The notes beneath the pieces are model-generated. The model searched no databases. It had not been told where the DNA came from and saw only the letters and a program-made list of their open reading frames with translations. DNA of 16,017 nt, from positions 1 to 16,017 of the forward strand of contig DGUB01000073.1 in assembly GCA_002393815.1 (NCBI GenBank). The letters run 5' to 3'. The translations under genes were made by a program, and so were the position numbers. This document shows positions 7,088-14,270 of the stretch, piece by piece (positions within the stretch are counted from its first letter, which is position 1; every line of letters begins with the position of its first letter). The DNA comes from Ruminococcus sp. UBA4321. Lineage in GTDB: Bacteria > Bacillota > Clostridia > Oscillospirales > Ruminococcaceae.

Positions 7088-8233
7088 ATGGGAATTTATC
7101 AGCTAATCAAGACAGAAAACAAAGCAAGGCGCGGAACGGTCACAACCGTACACGGCACGTTTCAGACTCCGTGCTTTATGAACGTCGGCACATCGGCGGC
7201 AATCAAGGGGGGCATTTCCTCTCCGGAACTCGCTGGTTTGAAATGTCAGGTCGAACTCTGCAATACCTATCACCTGCATTTAAGACCCGGTGACAAGATT
7301 ATCCGTCAGATGGGCGGTCTGCACAAATTCATGAACTGGAAACGCCCGATTCTTACCGACAGCGGCGGATTTCAGGTATTTTCTTTAGCAAAGCTGCGTA
7401 AGATTAAGGAAGAAGGGGTTTATTTCCAGTCGCATCTGGATGGTTCGAGGTTATTCATTTCGCCGGAAGTCAGTATGCAGATTCAGTCGAATCTGGCTTC
7501 TACCATCGCGATGGCGTTTGATGAATGTGTCGAAAATCCTGCTCCTTATGACTATTCGGCGAAATCCTGCGAACGCACAACGCGCTGGCTGATTCGCTGC
7601 AAAGAAGAAATGCAGAGATTAAACAGCCTGCCGGAAACGATTAACAAGAATCAGTTATTATTCGGCATCAATCAGGGCTGTACGTTCGAGGAACTCAGAA
7701 TTGAACATATGCAGCAGATTACAGAACTCGACCTTGACGGCTATGCCGTTGGCGGTCTTGCCGTCGGCGAACCGACAGAGGAGATGTACAGAATCCTGGA
7801 TGCTGTCGTGCCGTACATGCCGTCTGACAAGCCGAGGTATTTAATGGGTGTCGGAACACCGTCGAATATTATCGAAGCCGTCGCAAGAGGAATTGACATG
7901 TTCGACTGTGTCATGCCGACCAGAAACGCCCGGCACGGTACTATTTTTACATGGGCGGGAATGCGCCATATGAAGAATCAGACCTATCAGACAGACCCGC
8001 GCCCGATGGATGAAGAATGCGGCTGTCCTGCCTGCCGGAACTTTTCAAGAGCGTATGTGCGCCATCTGTTCAAGGCGAATGAAATGCTTGCCGGACGGCT
8101 GACTGTCATTCATAATCTGTATTTCTACAATACACTGACGGAAAAAATCCGTGATGCGCTCGATAACGGCACATTTGAGGAATTCCGCGCCGAATATTCC
8201 AAAAAACTGGCAAAAAAAGCCCCTGATGATTAA
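7088..8233 (+). CDS. tgt: tRNA-guanine transglycosylase (queuosine pathway)
   Basis: The 381-residue product matches bacterial TGT (EC 2.4.2.29), which swaps guanine 34 for preQ1 (or queuine in salvage types) in GUN-anticodon tRNAs. Asp91 in LTDSGGFQ is the general acid/base position. Asp273 in MFDCVMPTRNARHG is the catalytic nucleophile position, corresponding to Asp280 of the Zymomonas enzyme. The zinc site is Cys311, Cys313, Cys316 and His342, with the same spacing as in that enzyme. The length is normal and the start is set by a good AGGAG site. It heads an operon with mntP-like and GNAT genes 33 and 19 bases apart; these have no obvious link to tRNA modification. No queA or preQ1 synthesis gene is in the window. 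Confidence 0.96.
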   Translation: MGIYQLIKTENKARRGTVTTVHGTFQTPCFMNVGTSAAIKGGISSPELAGLKCQVELCNTYHLHLRPGDKIIRQMGGLHKFMNWKRPILTDSGGFQVFSLAKLRKIKEEGVYFQSHLDGSRLFISPEVSMQIQSNLASTIAMAFDECVENPAPYDYSAKSCERTTRWLIRCKEEMQRLNSLPETINKNQLLFGINQGCTFEELRIEHMQQITELDLDGYAVGGLAVGEPTEEMYRILDAVVPYMPSDKPRYLMGVGTPSNIIEAVARGIDMFDCVMPTRNARHGTIFTWAGMRHMKNQTYQTDPRPMDEECGCPACRNFSRAYVRHLFKANEMLAGRLTVIHNLYFYNTLTEKIRDALDNGTFEEFRAEYSKKLAKKAPDD

Positions 8234-8266
8234 TTAAAAATTTTAATCAGAGAGGAAGCCTGCTGA

Positions 8267-8836
8267 ATGAATTTTTTTGAACTTCTGCTGACTGCGGTCG
8301 GCTTGTCGATGGATGCGTTTGCGGTATCAGTCACGGACGGATTATGCTGTACCAATCTGAAAAAACAGCAAATCTTTCAGATTGGCATCTGTTTCGGAAT
8401 CTTTCAGGGCGTGATGCCTCTGACGGGCTTCTTTCTGGGGAAAGCATTTGAAACCTATATTACTGCGGCTGACCACTATGTCGCCCTGATTTTACTGGGC
8501 TATATCGGCATCCGGATGATTCTGGATGCCGTCCGGGAAGCAAAGCAGAAGGAAACAGAACATTATGAACTCAGCATGAAAACTTTGCTTCTGCAAGGAA
8601 TCGCGACCAGTATCGATGCGCTGGCTGTCGGGGTCAGTTTCGCGGCTCTGGCGAATATCAACATCTACTGCGCCGTTTCGGAAATCGCCTTGATTACCTG
8701 TCTTTTCTCGCTGACGGGTGTGCGGTTCGGCAGAAAATTCGGTGCAAAGCTCGGTAGCCGCGCACTCCTGACAGGCGGTGTGATTCTGGTCTGTCTGGGA
8801 ATTAAAATTTTTATCGAACACATGTTTTTTTCATAA
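8267..8836 (+). CDS. mntP: MntP-type manganese efflux membrane protein
   Basis: The 189-residue product is a compact six-helix membrane protein with the internal two-fold repeat of the MntP (YebN, DUF204) family. The paired acidic signatures are both present: SMDAFAVS with Asp16 and TSIDALAVGVSFA with Asp117, as is the GxxQGVMPLTG segment (45-54). In E. coli the protein exports Mn2+ and protects from manganese excess; the same role is inferred. AGAGGAAG precedes the start. In many bacteria a Mn-sensing yybP-ykoY riboswitch precedes mntP, but only 33 bases separate it from tgt here, so it must depend on the tgt promoter unless control is internal. Confidence 0.9.
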   Translation: MNFFELLLTAVGLSMDAFAVSVTDGLCCTNLKKQQIFQIGICFGIFQGVMPLTGFFLGKAFETYITAADHYVALILLGYIGIRMILDAVREAKQKETEHYELSMKTLLLQGIATSIDALAVGVSFAALANINIYCAVSEIALITCLFSLTGVRFGRKFGAKLGSRALLTGGVILVCLGIKIFIEHMFFS

Positions 8837-8855
8837 TCAGAAAGGGTGTATTTTT

Positions 8856-9344
8856 ATGAATCTTCAAATCCGCACCGCAAAGCCGGAAGATTTGGAACAG
8901 CTGACTGTGATTGAATCCGTCTGCTTTCCACCGGAAGAAGCCGCCGATTCTGAAAAAATCAGAAGCAGAATCGAACAGTTTCCGGAGCATTTCTTCGTTC
9001 TGACGGAGAATCAGCAGATTGCCGGATTTATCAACGGGCTTGTTTACGGTTCTCCGGTGCTGATTGACGAAATGTTTGACGACGCTTCTCTGCATGACGA
9101 AAACGGCAGCTATCAGATGATTCTGAGCCTTGCTGTTTCGCCGGAATTTCAGCATAAAGGCTATGGAACGAAACTGCTGCATCATCTGATTGCTTCCGCC
9201 AAATCCCAGAACCGGAAAGGCATCACACTCACCTGCAAGGAACAGCTTGTTCCCTTCTATACGGCATCCGGATTCCGGAATCAGGGAAAATCGGATTCGG
9301 TTCACGGCGGCTTTGAGTGGTACGAAATGCGGATTCAGTTTTAA
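8856..9344 (+). CDS. GNAT-family N-acetyltransferase
   Basis: The 162-residue product has the GNAT fold. The acetyl-CoA-binding motif A is LAVSPEFQHKGYGTKLL (92-108), with the pyrophosphate loop Q-H-K-G-Y-G at 99-104. A C-terminal FYTASGF segment (134-140) is typical of motif B. The overall pattern, with two acidic loops and a late aromatic WYEM, resembles the small arylalkylamine-acetyltransferase-like GNATs, so a small amine or polyamine is a possible acceptor. The true substrate cannot be read from sequence. AAAGGGTG at 8841-8848 precedes the ATG, 19 bases after mntP. It is the last gene of the tgt operon before a strong hairpin. Confidence 0.88.
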   Translation: MNLQIRTAKPEDLEQLTVIESVCFPPEEAADSEKIRSRIEQFPEHFFVLTENQQIAGFINGLVYGSPVLIDEMFDDASLHDENGSYQMILSLAVSPEFQHKGYGTKLLHHLIASAKSQNRKGITLTCKEQLVPFYTASGFRNQGKSDSVHGGFEWYEMRIQF

Positions 9345-9345
9345 G

Positions 9346-9383
9346 ACAAAAATCCGGCTGGAATCTGAATTTCCAGCCGGATT
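9346..9383. terminator. Bidirectional terminator between the GNAT and flavodoxin genes
   Basis: A perfect 13-bp stem, AATCCGGCTGGAA (9351-9363) with TTCCAGCCGGATT (9371-9383), and a seven-base loop. On the minus strand it runs into TTTTT, so it best fits the flavodoxin transcript. On the plus strand the tail is ATTCTCTT, weaker but probably enough to end the tgt operon. Confidence 0.85.
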
Positions 9384-9413
9384 CTCTTGGAGATGGAAGT
9401 TTTGAAATTTCGA

Positions 9414-9824
9414 TTATTTTGCGAGTGCTTCACCGAGTGCCTTGCAAGCGGCAAGTGCATCATCGTCGGGGGCTTCGTTTGCTGTTACGGAATCTGCAAC
9501 CAAATTAGCACCGGCTGCCTTGGCATCTTCTTCCCAGTTGCGCATCCATTCGCCGTCACCCCAGCCGTAAGAACCGAACAGGGCAATTTTTTTGCCGTTC
9601 AGGTTAGCTTTGACTGCATCCCACATGGGCTGGAATTCATCTTCTTCGAGGACTTCTGCGCCCATTGCCGGACAGCCGAATGCAACTGCATCGAATTCAT
9701 TTGCCTTGTCAGCAGAAAAATCAGCGGCGGTGATGAGTTCTGCACCTGCGGCTTCTGCAACGGCATTTGCCATAGCTTCAGTATTTCCTGTCTGGCTCCA
9801 ATAAACAACTGCGACTTTACTCAT
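9414..9824 (-). CDS. Flavodoxin (short-chain, Clostridium type)
   Basis: A 136-residue FMN-binding electron carrier of the cytoplasm that can replace ferredoxin when iron is short. The phosphate-binding loop is SQTGNTE at 10-16, the first flavin loop is GCPAMGAE (50-57) and the second is GSYGWGDGEWM (84-94). These are the three FMN-contacting loops of Clostridium beijerinckii and Megasphaera flavodoxins, and the length matches. I chose the ATG at 9824 because AAAGGAT lies ten bases upstream; a longer frame starting at 9836 would put its ATG directly on that ribosome site. Its acidic surface fits a partner of oxidoreductases. It is monocistronic and diverges from the solute-binding-protein gene. 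Confidence 0.95.
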   Translation of the reverse strand: MSKVAVVYWSQTGNTEAMANAVAEAAGAELITAADFSADKANEFDAVAFGCPAMGAEVLEEDEFQPMWDAVKANLNGKKIALFGSYGWGDGEWMRNWEEDAKAAGANLVADSVTANEAPDDDALAACKALGEALAK

Positions 9825-9886
9825 GATAAAAATCATCCTTTCAAGATTTAAAATTTTTAGTTAGCTTTCGCTTATTAACATTACCC

Positions 9887-9915
9887 ATTATAACTTTTTT
9901 TATGATTTCTATCCA
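9887..9915 (-). promoter_or_regulatory. Promoter of the flavodoxin gene
   Basis: Read on the minus strand, a perfect TATAAT (plus-strand 9887-9892) follows TGGATA (9910-9915), a partial -35, by 17 bases. The region is AT-rich. I saw no clear Fur-like palindrome. Confidence 0.6.
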
Positions 9916-9966
9916 CTCCAAACAGAAAGAAAAACAATCCGTTCGGACATTTTTCAAGAGATAGCA

Positions 9967-9995
9967 TTGACTTTATACAAAAAATATGCTATAAT
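9967..9995 (+). promoter_or_regulatory. Extended -10 promoter of the solute-binding-protein gene
   Basis: TTGACT at 9967-9972, 17-base spacer, TATAAT at 9990-9995 preceded by TGC. The ribosome site of the gene is weak by contrast (GGAAAG at 10020-10025, 14 bases before the ATG). Confidence 0.85.
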
Positions 9996-10039
9996 GAAAA
10001 ACGGATTTACTATTTTTTTGGAAAGCCGTGTGATAAATT

Positions 10040-10858
10040 ATGAAAAAACTGAACAATTATTTCCTTGCGGCGGCAGCACTGTGTTTTCTGACCGGATTTT
10101 CCGGCTGTGCCGGAAAGCAGGACACTTCCGAAATAGAACACGAACTGCCGGATACTGGAATTCATGCCATTTCTGACCTGAACGGAAAAAGAATCGGCAC
10201 ACAAATCGGCACAACCGGCGTGATTTACGCGGAAGATATTCCCGATGCACAGCTGCAAAACTTTACCAAGCCAAGTGCCGCCCTCAAAGCCCTGAAAGAA
10301 GATAAGATTGACGCTGTCATCCTCGACAGCGAACCCGCAAAAACACTGACAGCAGAAGATGACTCTTTCCGGATTCTCTATGAAGCACTTGTCGAAGAAG
10401 AATATTCCATCGCCTATGCCAAAGACAATGCCGAACTCGGTCAGAAAATTGATGCCGCGCTTTATACGCTCAAGAAAGACGGCACTCTGGACAAGATTAC
10501 AAGCCACTGGATTGGCGAAGATGCCGACCAGGTTTCCTATCAGCCGGATAAGAAAGTCACCAGAGAAGGTACGCTCATTATGGCAACGAATGCCGAATTT
10601 CCGCCCTATGAAAGCAAAGATGCTTCCGGACAGATTGTCGGGATTGATGTCGATATGATGAATGCTGTCTGTGACAAGCTCGGCATGAATCTGGAAATCA
10701 AGGATATGCCCTTCGATTCCGTGCTTGCTTCCGTCCAGACGGGCAAGGCGGATGTCGGTGCCGCCGGCATCTCCGTCACGCCGGAACGTCAGGAAGAAGT
10801 GAATTTCTCCCAGAGTTATGCGGTTTCCAAATTAGTCGTTGTTGTCCGGAACGAGTAA
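10040..10858 (+). CDS. Amino-acid-type ABC solute-binding lipoprotein with permuted halves
   Basis: The 272-residue product starts with a lipoprotein signal (SGC, Cys23). It has the segments of a family-3 (amino-acid, PAAT-type) solute-binding protein, but in the wrong order. Residues about 43-160 are the usual second half: ISDLNGKRIGTQIGTTG of lobe 2, AVILDSEPA with Asp96, then LKKDGTLDKITSHWIG that normally ends the protein. After a short linker (161-173), residues 174-271 are the usual first half: REGTLIMATNAEFPPYE, GIDVDMMNAV, MPFDSVLASVQTGKADV and ISVTPER with Arg250, ending at VVVVR where the chain normally crosses the hinge. Both ligand-contacting elements are kept, so one full two-lobed fold could form. 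It has its own promoter and a hairpin behind it. No permease or ATPase gene is in the window, so it is an orphan here. Confidence 0.88.
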   Translation: MKKLNNYFLAAAALCFLTGFSGCAGKQDTSEIEHELPDTGIHAISDLNGKRIGTQIGTTGVIYAEDIPDAQLQNFTKPSAALKALKEDKIDAVILDSEPAKTLTAEDDSFRILYEALVEEEYSIAYAKDNAELGQKIDAALYTLKKDGTLDKITSHWIGEDADQVSYQPDKKVTREGTLIMATNAEFPPYESKDASGQIVGIDVDMMNAVCDKLGMNLEIKDMPFDSVLASVQTGKADVGAAGISVTPERQEEVNFSQSYAVSKLVVVVRNE

Positions 10859-10881
10859 AAAAATCAAATCTGTATTTCTTC

Positions 10882-10917
10882 AATACCCTGTGAATGCCCT
10901 GTGCTTCACAGGGTATT
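10882..10917 (+). terminator. Hairpin terminator of the solute-binding-protein gene
   Basis: A 13-bp stem, AATACCCTGTGAA (10882-10894) with TTCACAGGGTATT (10905-10917), and a ten-base loop, 24 bases after the stop. The following CTTGTC is a poor T-tract, so termination may be incomplete. Confidence 0.72.
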
Positions 10918-10987
10918 CTTGTCAATTCTGTTGAAAAAATTCATGAAAACCAGAAATATATTTTCTGTTTCCCATACTAAAAAATCC

Positions 10988-11016
10988 TTGACAAAATTGT
11001 ATTTTTATGTTATACT
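10988..11016 (+). promoter_or_regulatory. Strong extended -10 promoter of the Tp47-like surface protein gene
   Basis: Perfect TTGACA at 10988-10993, 17-base spacer, TATACT at 11011-11016 preceded by TGT. One of the best promoters in the window, predicting a transcript start near 11022-11024 and a leader of about 87 bases. Confidence 0.9.
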
Positions 11017-11020
11017 TCTA

Positions 11021-11095
11021 TTTGTATTCAAAAATCAGTAAGCGAAAACTTACTCCTGCATAAAAAATGCAGAAATACAAAACTTTTTAGAAGTT
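11021..11095 (+). promoter_or_regulatory. Structured 5' leader, predicted three-way junction RNA
   Basis: TTTGTATT (11021-11028) pairs with AATACAAA (11074-11081) to close a loop that holds two hairpins: AGTAAG/CTTACT (11037-11042 and 11049-11054) and CTGCAT/ATGCAG (11056-11061 and 11067-11072), separated by single bases. A further short hairpin AACTT/AAGTT (11081-11085 and 11091-11095) abuts the ribosome site AGGAG (11096-11100). The outer stem begins almost at the predicted transcript start. It matches no riboswitch I know. Protection of the mRNA 5' end is one reading. Confidence 0.5.
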
Positions 11096-11109
11096 AGGAG
11101 AATTGAATC

Positions 11110-12672
11110 ATGAAAAATTTCAAGACAATTGCAGTTCTGACCGCAAGTCTGGCACTGGCTGTCAGTGCCGTTCCGTTTGCCGCTTCTGCCGCAGATGCGG
11201 ATTATATTTACGGCACAATGGATATTCCTTATGCCGATTTCTACAAGGCTGAACTCGCCGGCAGCAACAATGCCTATGAAGTAGATGCTGTTTCTTCCGC
11301 TACCGCTACCAAATGGGCAAAGAACGGCGAAGGCGAACTCTTTGAAGGTTCTTATCACAGCGAAGCCGCCGAAGACGGCTCCGGACAGATTCTTGGTGTT
11401 ACCTATCCGGTTGCTATCACACAGGCTGACCTCGATGCCCTCGCAGATAACTACAATTTCACCGCTCTGGAAGAAGTTCCGGCTGCTTACAAAACTGTCA
11501 CCGTGACAGACGGCACAGCAGAATTTTCTGCTGTCAACGACGCAGAACCCCAGACTTTTGAAGCTGAAATCAACCTCAGCACAGAAACCCCGTGGGGTGA
11601 CTATGTGATTGCCGTCAATACTGCTCCGGAAGATTTAGGGGCTATCTATGGCGCAGTTCTCAAAACTGCCGAAGGTCATGCCTATGCAATGCGCCATGAA
11701 CAGAATATCTGGAGAGGTCAGTTTGCATGGTCTTCCGGTATCAAGACAACAGAACCTCACGGCAATACACTGGATTTTGAAGACTATCAGTCACTGATGG
11801 GCGAAACCATTAATCAGATTGTCTATATCGCAAAATCCGGTTACTATACAGTCAATACAGAAACTTATGTTCCCGTCAAGTTTGAAAATACGCTGACAGC
11901 CGAAAACGGCAAATCCGGAAGCGGTTCTGTCAACTGGACACAGACCGGATTCCCGGAAGATTATCAGCTGACAGGCTCCGTGGCAGAGAATTTCTCCGTC
12001 GGTGAAGACGGCGTTATCGCCTATACTGATGCCGTACCGGGTTCTTACACGCTGACCGTATCTGACGAAAACGGAAAATATGCTTCTGTCACAGCAAGCT
12101 TTGTTCTCAGCACCGAAGATTTACCCGTTGCCTATGATAAAGAAAACAACAAGCTTGTTGCCGCCGAAGGCTTTACTGACGAAGATGCCGCTAACTTCCT
12201 CAAGAATCTGGCGAACGTCAATGTCAATGAAAAAGATTATTCCGCAACCGGAAAAGGCGCAGTCGCTATTATTGATAAAGACGGCGTTATCAATTTTGAA
12301 GCCGCTTCCGGCAGAGGCGATACCGCAACACCCGTATTCGACGGCAGCGGAAATTATACGATTACTGTGACATCAACAGGCTACGAAACGCCCCTGACTA
12401 TCACCCTGACAGCAGAAGAACCGACAGAAACGGAAACCACTGCTTCTGAAACAACAACCTCTACAACAACATCCACAACCGCAAAAACAACAGCGAAAAC
12501 CACTACAACTGCAAAGACAACCACAACTGCTGCCAAGACAGCTTCTTCCACCACTTCTTCCAGCACTGGTTCTTCCGAAAGCCCGAAAACCGGGGATACT
12601 GCTGCTGCAATTCCGATGGCTGTTCTAGCTGCTGCCGGACTGACCGCATTCGCAGCCAAGAAAAGAAAGTAA
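11110..12672 (+). CDS. Cell-wall-anchored Tp47-like surface protein with a flavinylation-like motif
   Basis: The 520-residue product has a signal peptide (cut near AASA-27), a folded region of about 240 residues, beta-sandwich repeats, a Thr/Ala/Lys linker (about 437-490) and a sorting signal: SPKTG (491-495), hydrophobic helix, KKRK tail. Ser replaces Leu of the classic LPxTG. The folded region (IYGTMDIPYADFYKAEL, AYEVDAVSSAT, then RHEQNIWRGQFAWSSGI) resembles from memory the Treponema Tp47 penicillin-binding antigen family found in many Firmicutes; its function there is unclear. VDAVSSAT (58-65) resembles the D-x-x-S-G-A-T site modified by ApbE, but the usual Gly is Ser. Residues 337-435 include a bacterial-repeat-like module. 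It precedes a heme/FMN membrane protein and ApbE, suggesting a wall-side redox or acceptor role, which is inference. Strong promoter and leader suggest high expression. Confidence 0.8.
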   Translation: MKNFKTIAVLTASLALAVSAVPFAASAADADYIYGTMDIPYADFYKAELAGSNNAYEVDAVSSATATKWAKNGEGELFEGSYHSEAAEDGSGQILGVTYPVAITQADLDALADNYNFTALEEVPAAYKTVTVTDGTAEFSAVNDAEPQTFEAEINLSTETPWGDYVIAVNTAPEDLGAIYGAVLKTAEGHAYAMRHEQNIWRGQFAWSSGIKTTEPHGNTLDFEDYQSLMGETINQIVYIAKSGYYTVNTETYVPVKFENTLTAENGKSGSGSVNWTQTGFPEDYQLTGSVAENFSVGEDGVIAYTDAVPGSYTLTVSDENGKYASVTASFVLSTEDLPVAYDKENNKLVAAEGFTDEDAANFLKNLANVNVNEKDYSATGKGAVAIIDKDGVINFEAASGRGDTATPVFDGSGNYTITVTSTGYETPLTITLTAEEPTETETTASETTTSTTTSTTAKTTAKTTTTAKTTTTAAKTASSTTSSSTGSSESPKTGDTAAAIPMAVLAAAGLTAFAAKKRK

Positions 12673-12713
12673 TCTTCCTTAACTATTATAGTTTCCTTTC
12701 AAAAGAATATGTG

Positions 12714-12753
12714 CATCATCCGCCCTGTCCTGTCACTGACAGACAGGGTGATG
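12714..12753 (+). terminator. Hairpin after the Tp47-like gene, possible terminator or attenuator
   Basis: CCCTGTC (12723-12729) pairs with GACAGGG (12742-12748), and CATCA/TGATG extend it with a small bulge. There is no T-tract, so termination is doubtful; it may stabilise the upstream mRNA 3' end while allowing read-through into the next gene. Confidence 0.45.
12730..12742. promoter_or_regulatory. Perfect palindrome CTGTCA-C-TGACAG, possible operator
   Basis: A 13-base perfect inverted repeat lies upstream of a TATACT (12757-12762) that could be a -10. The overlapping CTGACA would be a -35 with a short 15-base spacer. A regulator bound here would block that promoter. The same bases form the hairpin above, so the symmetry may be RNA-level only. 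Confidence 0.3.
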
Positions 12754-12794
12754 GTGTATACTGACAAAATTTTACATACAGGAGTTATTGAATT

Positions 12795-14267
12795 ATGTTA
12801 TTTTTAATCGCGATTATTGTCGCCGGATTGTTTTCCTGGCTCTGTGCCGATTCCCTCAGAAAACATCCCGTGCCTTTCTACATTGCCGGAACTGTGCTTT
12901 CTGTCGTGATGATTATTCTGAATCAGAAGCATGTACAGACAACGGAATTCACAAATACTTATATTATCGGATTATTCAACCGCGGCGCACTGGCGGCGGC
13001 ACTCTGGTGCGTTGTCGCATGGATTGGCGCACTGCCCGACGGTGCAAAGGAAATCCGGAAACGCCTGCTCCCCGCAAGAGGTGAACTTTCTATTTTTGCG
13101 GCACTGATTACGCTTTCTCATGCGGTCGTTTACGGCATCAGCTATGTCAAAAGGCTGTTCAGCGGCAGACCCGGCGATACAGATTTTATTCTGACCTGCA
13201 TCATCTGTCTGGTTCTCATGCTGATTATGATTCCTCTGACAGTGATTTCCTTCAAAGCAATCCGGAAAAAAATCAAGGGCAAAACCTGGAAGAATCTCCA
13301 GCGAGCCGCCTATGTCTTCTATGCGCTGATTTATCTGCATATCATGGTGATTCTGATTCCCCGTGCGCGTCAGGGCAGAGAGGGCGTTATGCTGAGTATT
13401 CTGGTCTATACTGTCGTATTCGTCGGCTATGCCGTGTTCCGCATCCGGAAAGAAATCATCCGTAAAAAGAAGCCCCAGAACACTGCCGCTATGAACGGCG
13501 TTTGTGCCGCTGTCTTTGTTTTCATCACCAGTATGATGGGGATTTCTTCCAGAGCAACCGAAGCCCCGGCTGTAACCGCCGAGAAAACAACTCCGGCAGA
13601 AACTTCTGTTTCCACAGCTGTTCCCGTTACAGAAACAGAAACAGTTTCCGTTTCCGAAACCGAACTGCTGACAGAATCCGCATCCGAAACCGAAACCATC
13701 GCCGAAACAGAATCCGTTCCAGAAGAATCTGCTCCGGGAACTTCCGAATCAGAATCAGAAAGCGTTTCCGAATCGCAGACCGCCTCTGAAACTGAAAAGC
13801 CTTCCGAAACCTCTGCTGTTTCCGAAACGTCTGTGACGGAAACTGCCGTACAGGAAACCGCTTCTGCTGAAACACCCGAAGAACCTGTTCTGCAGGAAGA
13901 AGCTCCCGTTCAGGAAGAACAGCCCGTTCAGCAGGAAGAAAATCCCGTTCAGGAAGAAGCCCCCGCTCCCGAACCGGAGCCGGAACCCGTCAATACTATC
14001 TATAACGACGGTACTTACAGCGTGACGAAATTCGGCTATGACAGCGATGTGTATATTACTGTCACTATCGAGAATGATGTGATTGTTGATGTGACTGCTT
14101 CCTGCGAGGAAAGCGACATGTATTATTTCGATGTTGCCTATCCGGTTCTGAAAAGCGCGATTCTCGCTTCACAAAGCCCCGATGTCGATGCGGTTTCCGG
14201 TTCGACATACAGTTCCGATGCGATTCGCGACGGCGTCCGCGAAGCCCTCAGTCAAGCCAGAAAATAA
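12795..14267 (+). CDS. Ferric-reductase-like membrane protein fused to an extracytosolic FMN-binding domain
   Basis: The 490-residue product has about eight hydrophobic helices (near 1-18, 27-44, 61-79, 98-117, 132-153, 170-190, 197-214, 233-250). Helices 4-6 resemble the heme-binding core of ferric reductase/MsrQ-type proteins: His109 in LSHAVVYG and His182 in IYLHIMVI could ligate one heme b. The family's LHR before the latter is LQR (168-170), so a second heme site is probably missing. Residues 255-400 are a low-complexity Ser/Thr/Glu/Pro linker long enough to reach into the wall. Residues about 401-490 are an FMN-binding domain (NDGTYSVTKFG start) with VDAVSGST (464-471), the motif on which ApbE links FMN to the Thr (Thr471). 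It should carry electrons from the membrane through heme to outside FMN. AGGAG at 12780-12784 fixes the start; ApbE is next. Confidence 0.88.
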   Translation: MLFLIAIIVAGLFSWLCADSLRKHPVPFYIAGTVLSVVMIILNQKHVQTTEFTNTYIIGLFNRGALAAALWCVVAWIGALPDGAKEIRKRLLPARGELSIFAALITLSHAVVYGISYVKRLFSGRPGDTDFILTCIICLVLMLIMIPLTVISFKAIRKKIKGKTWKNLQRAAYVFYALIYLHIMVILIPRARQGREGVMLSILVYTVVFVGYAVFRIRKEIIRKKKPQNTAAMNGVCAAVFVFITSMMGISSRATEAPAVTAEKTTPAETSVSTAVPVTETETVSVSETELLTESASETETIAETESVPEESAPGTSESESESVSESQTASETEKPSETSAVSETSVTETAVQETASAETPEEPVLQEEAPVQEEQPVQQEENPVQEEAPAPEPEPEPVNTIYNDGTYSVTKFGYDSDVYITVTIENDVIVDVTASCEESDMYYFDVAYPVLKSAILASQSPDVDAVSGSTYSSDAIRDGVREALSQARK

Positions 14268-14270
14268 AAC

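Noticed and set aside
8234..8266. Manganese riboswitch (yybP-ykoY) before the mntP-like gene
   Set aside because: Only 33 bases of AT-rich sequence separate it from tgt, far too short for that RNA.
9825..9836. Upstream ATG giving a flavodoxin four residues longer
   Set aside because: That ATG sits on the ribosome-binding site itself; the ATG at 9824 is correctly spaced and matches the family start.
11021..11109. FMN riboswitch in the leader of the redox locus
   Set aside because: The leader is too short and has a three-way rather than six-way layout, with none of the conserved FMN-element bases.
12381..12659. Minus-strand Val-rich frame
   Set aside because: It is the reverse of the Thr-rich ACA/ACC codon linker; low-complexity image only.
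13553..13990. GAAACAG/TCCGAAAC repeats as a possible CRISPR or tandem array
   Set aside because: The repeats are irregular and in frame, encoding the Ser/Thr/Glu linker; there are no spacers.
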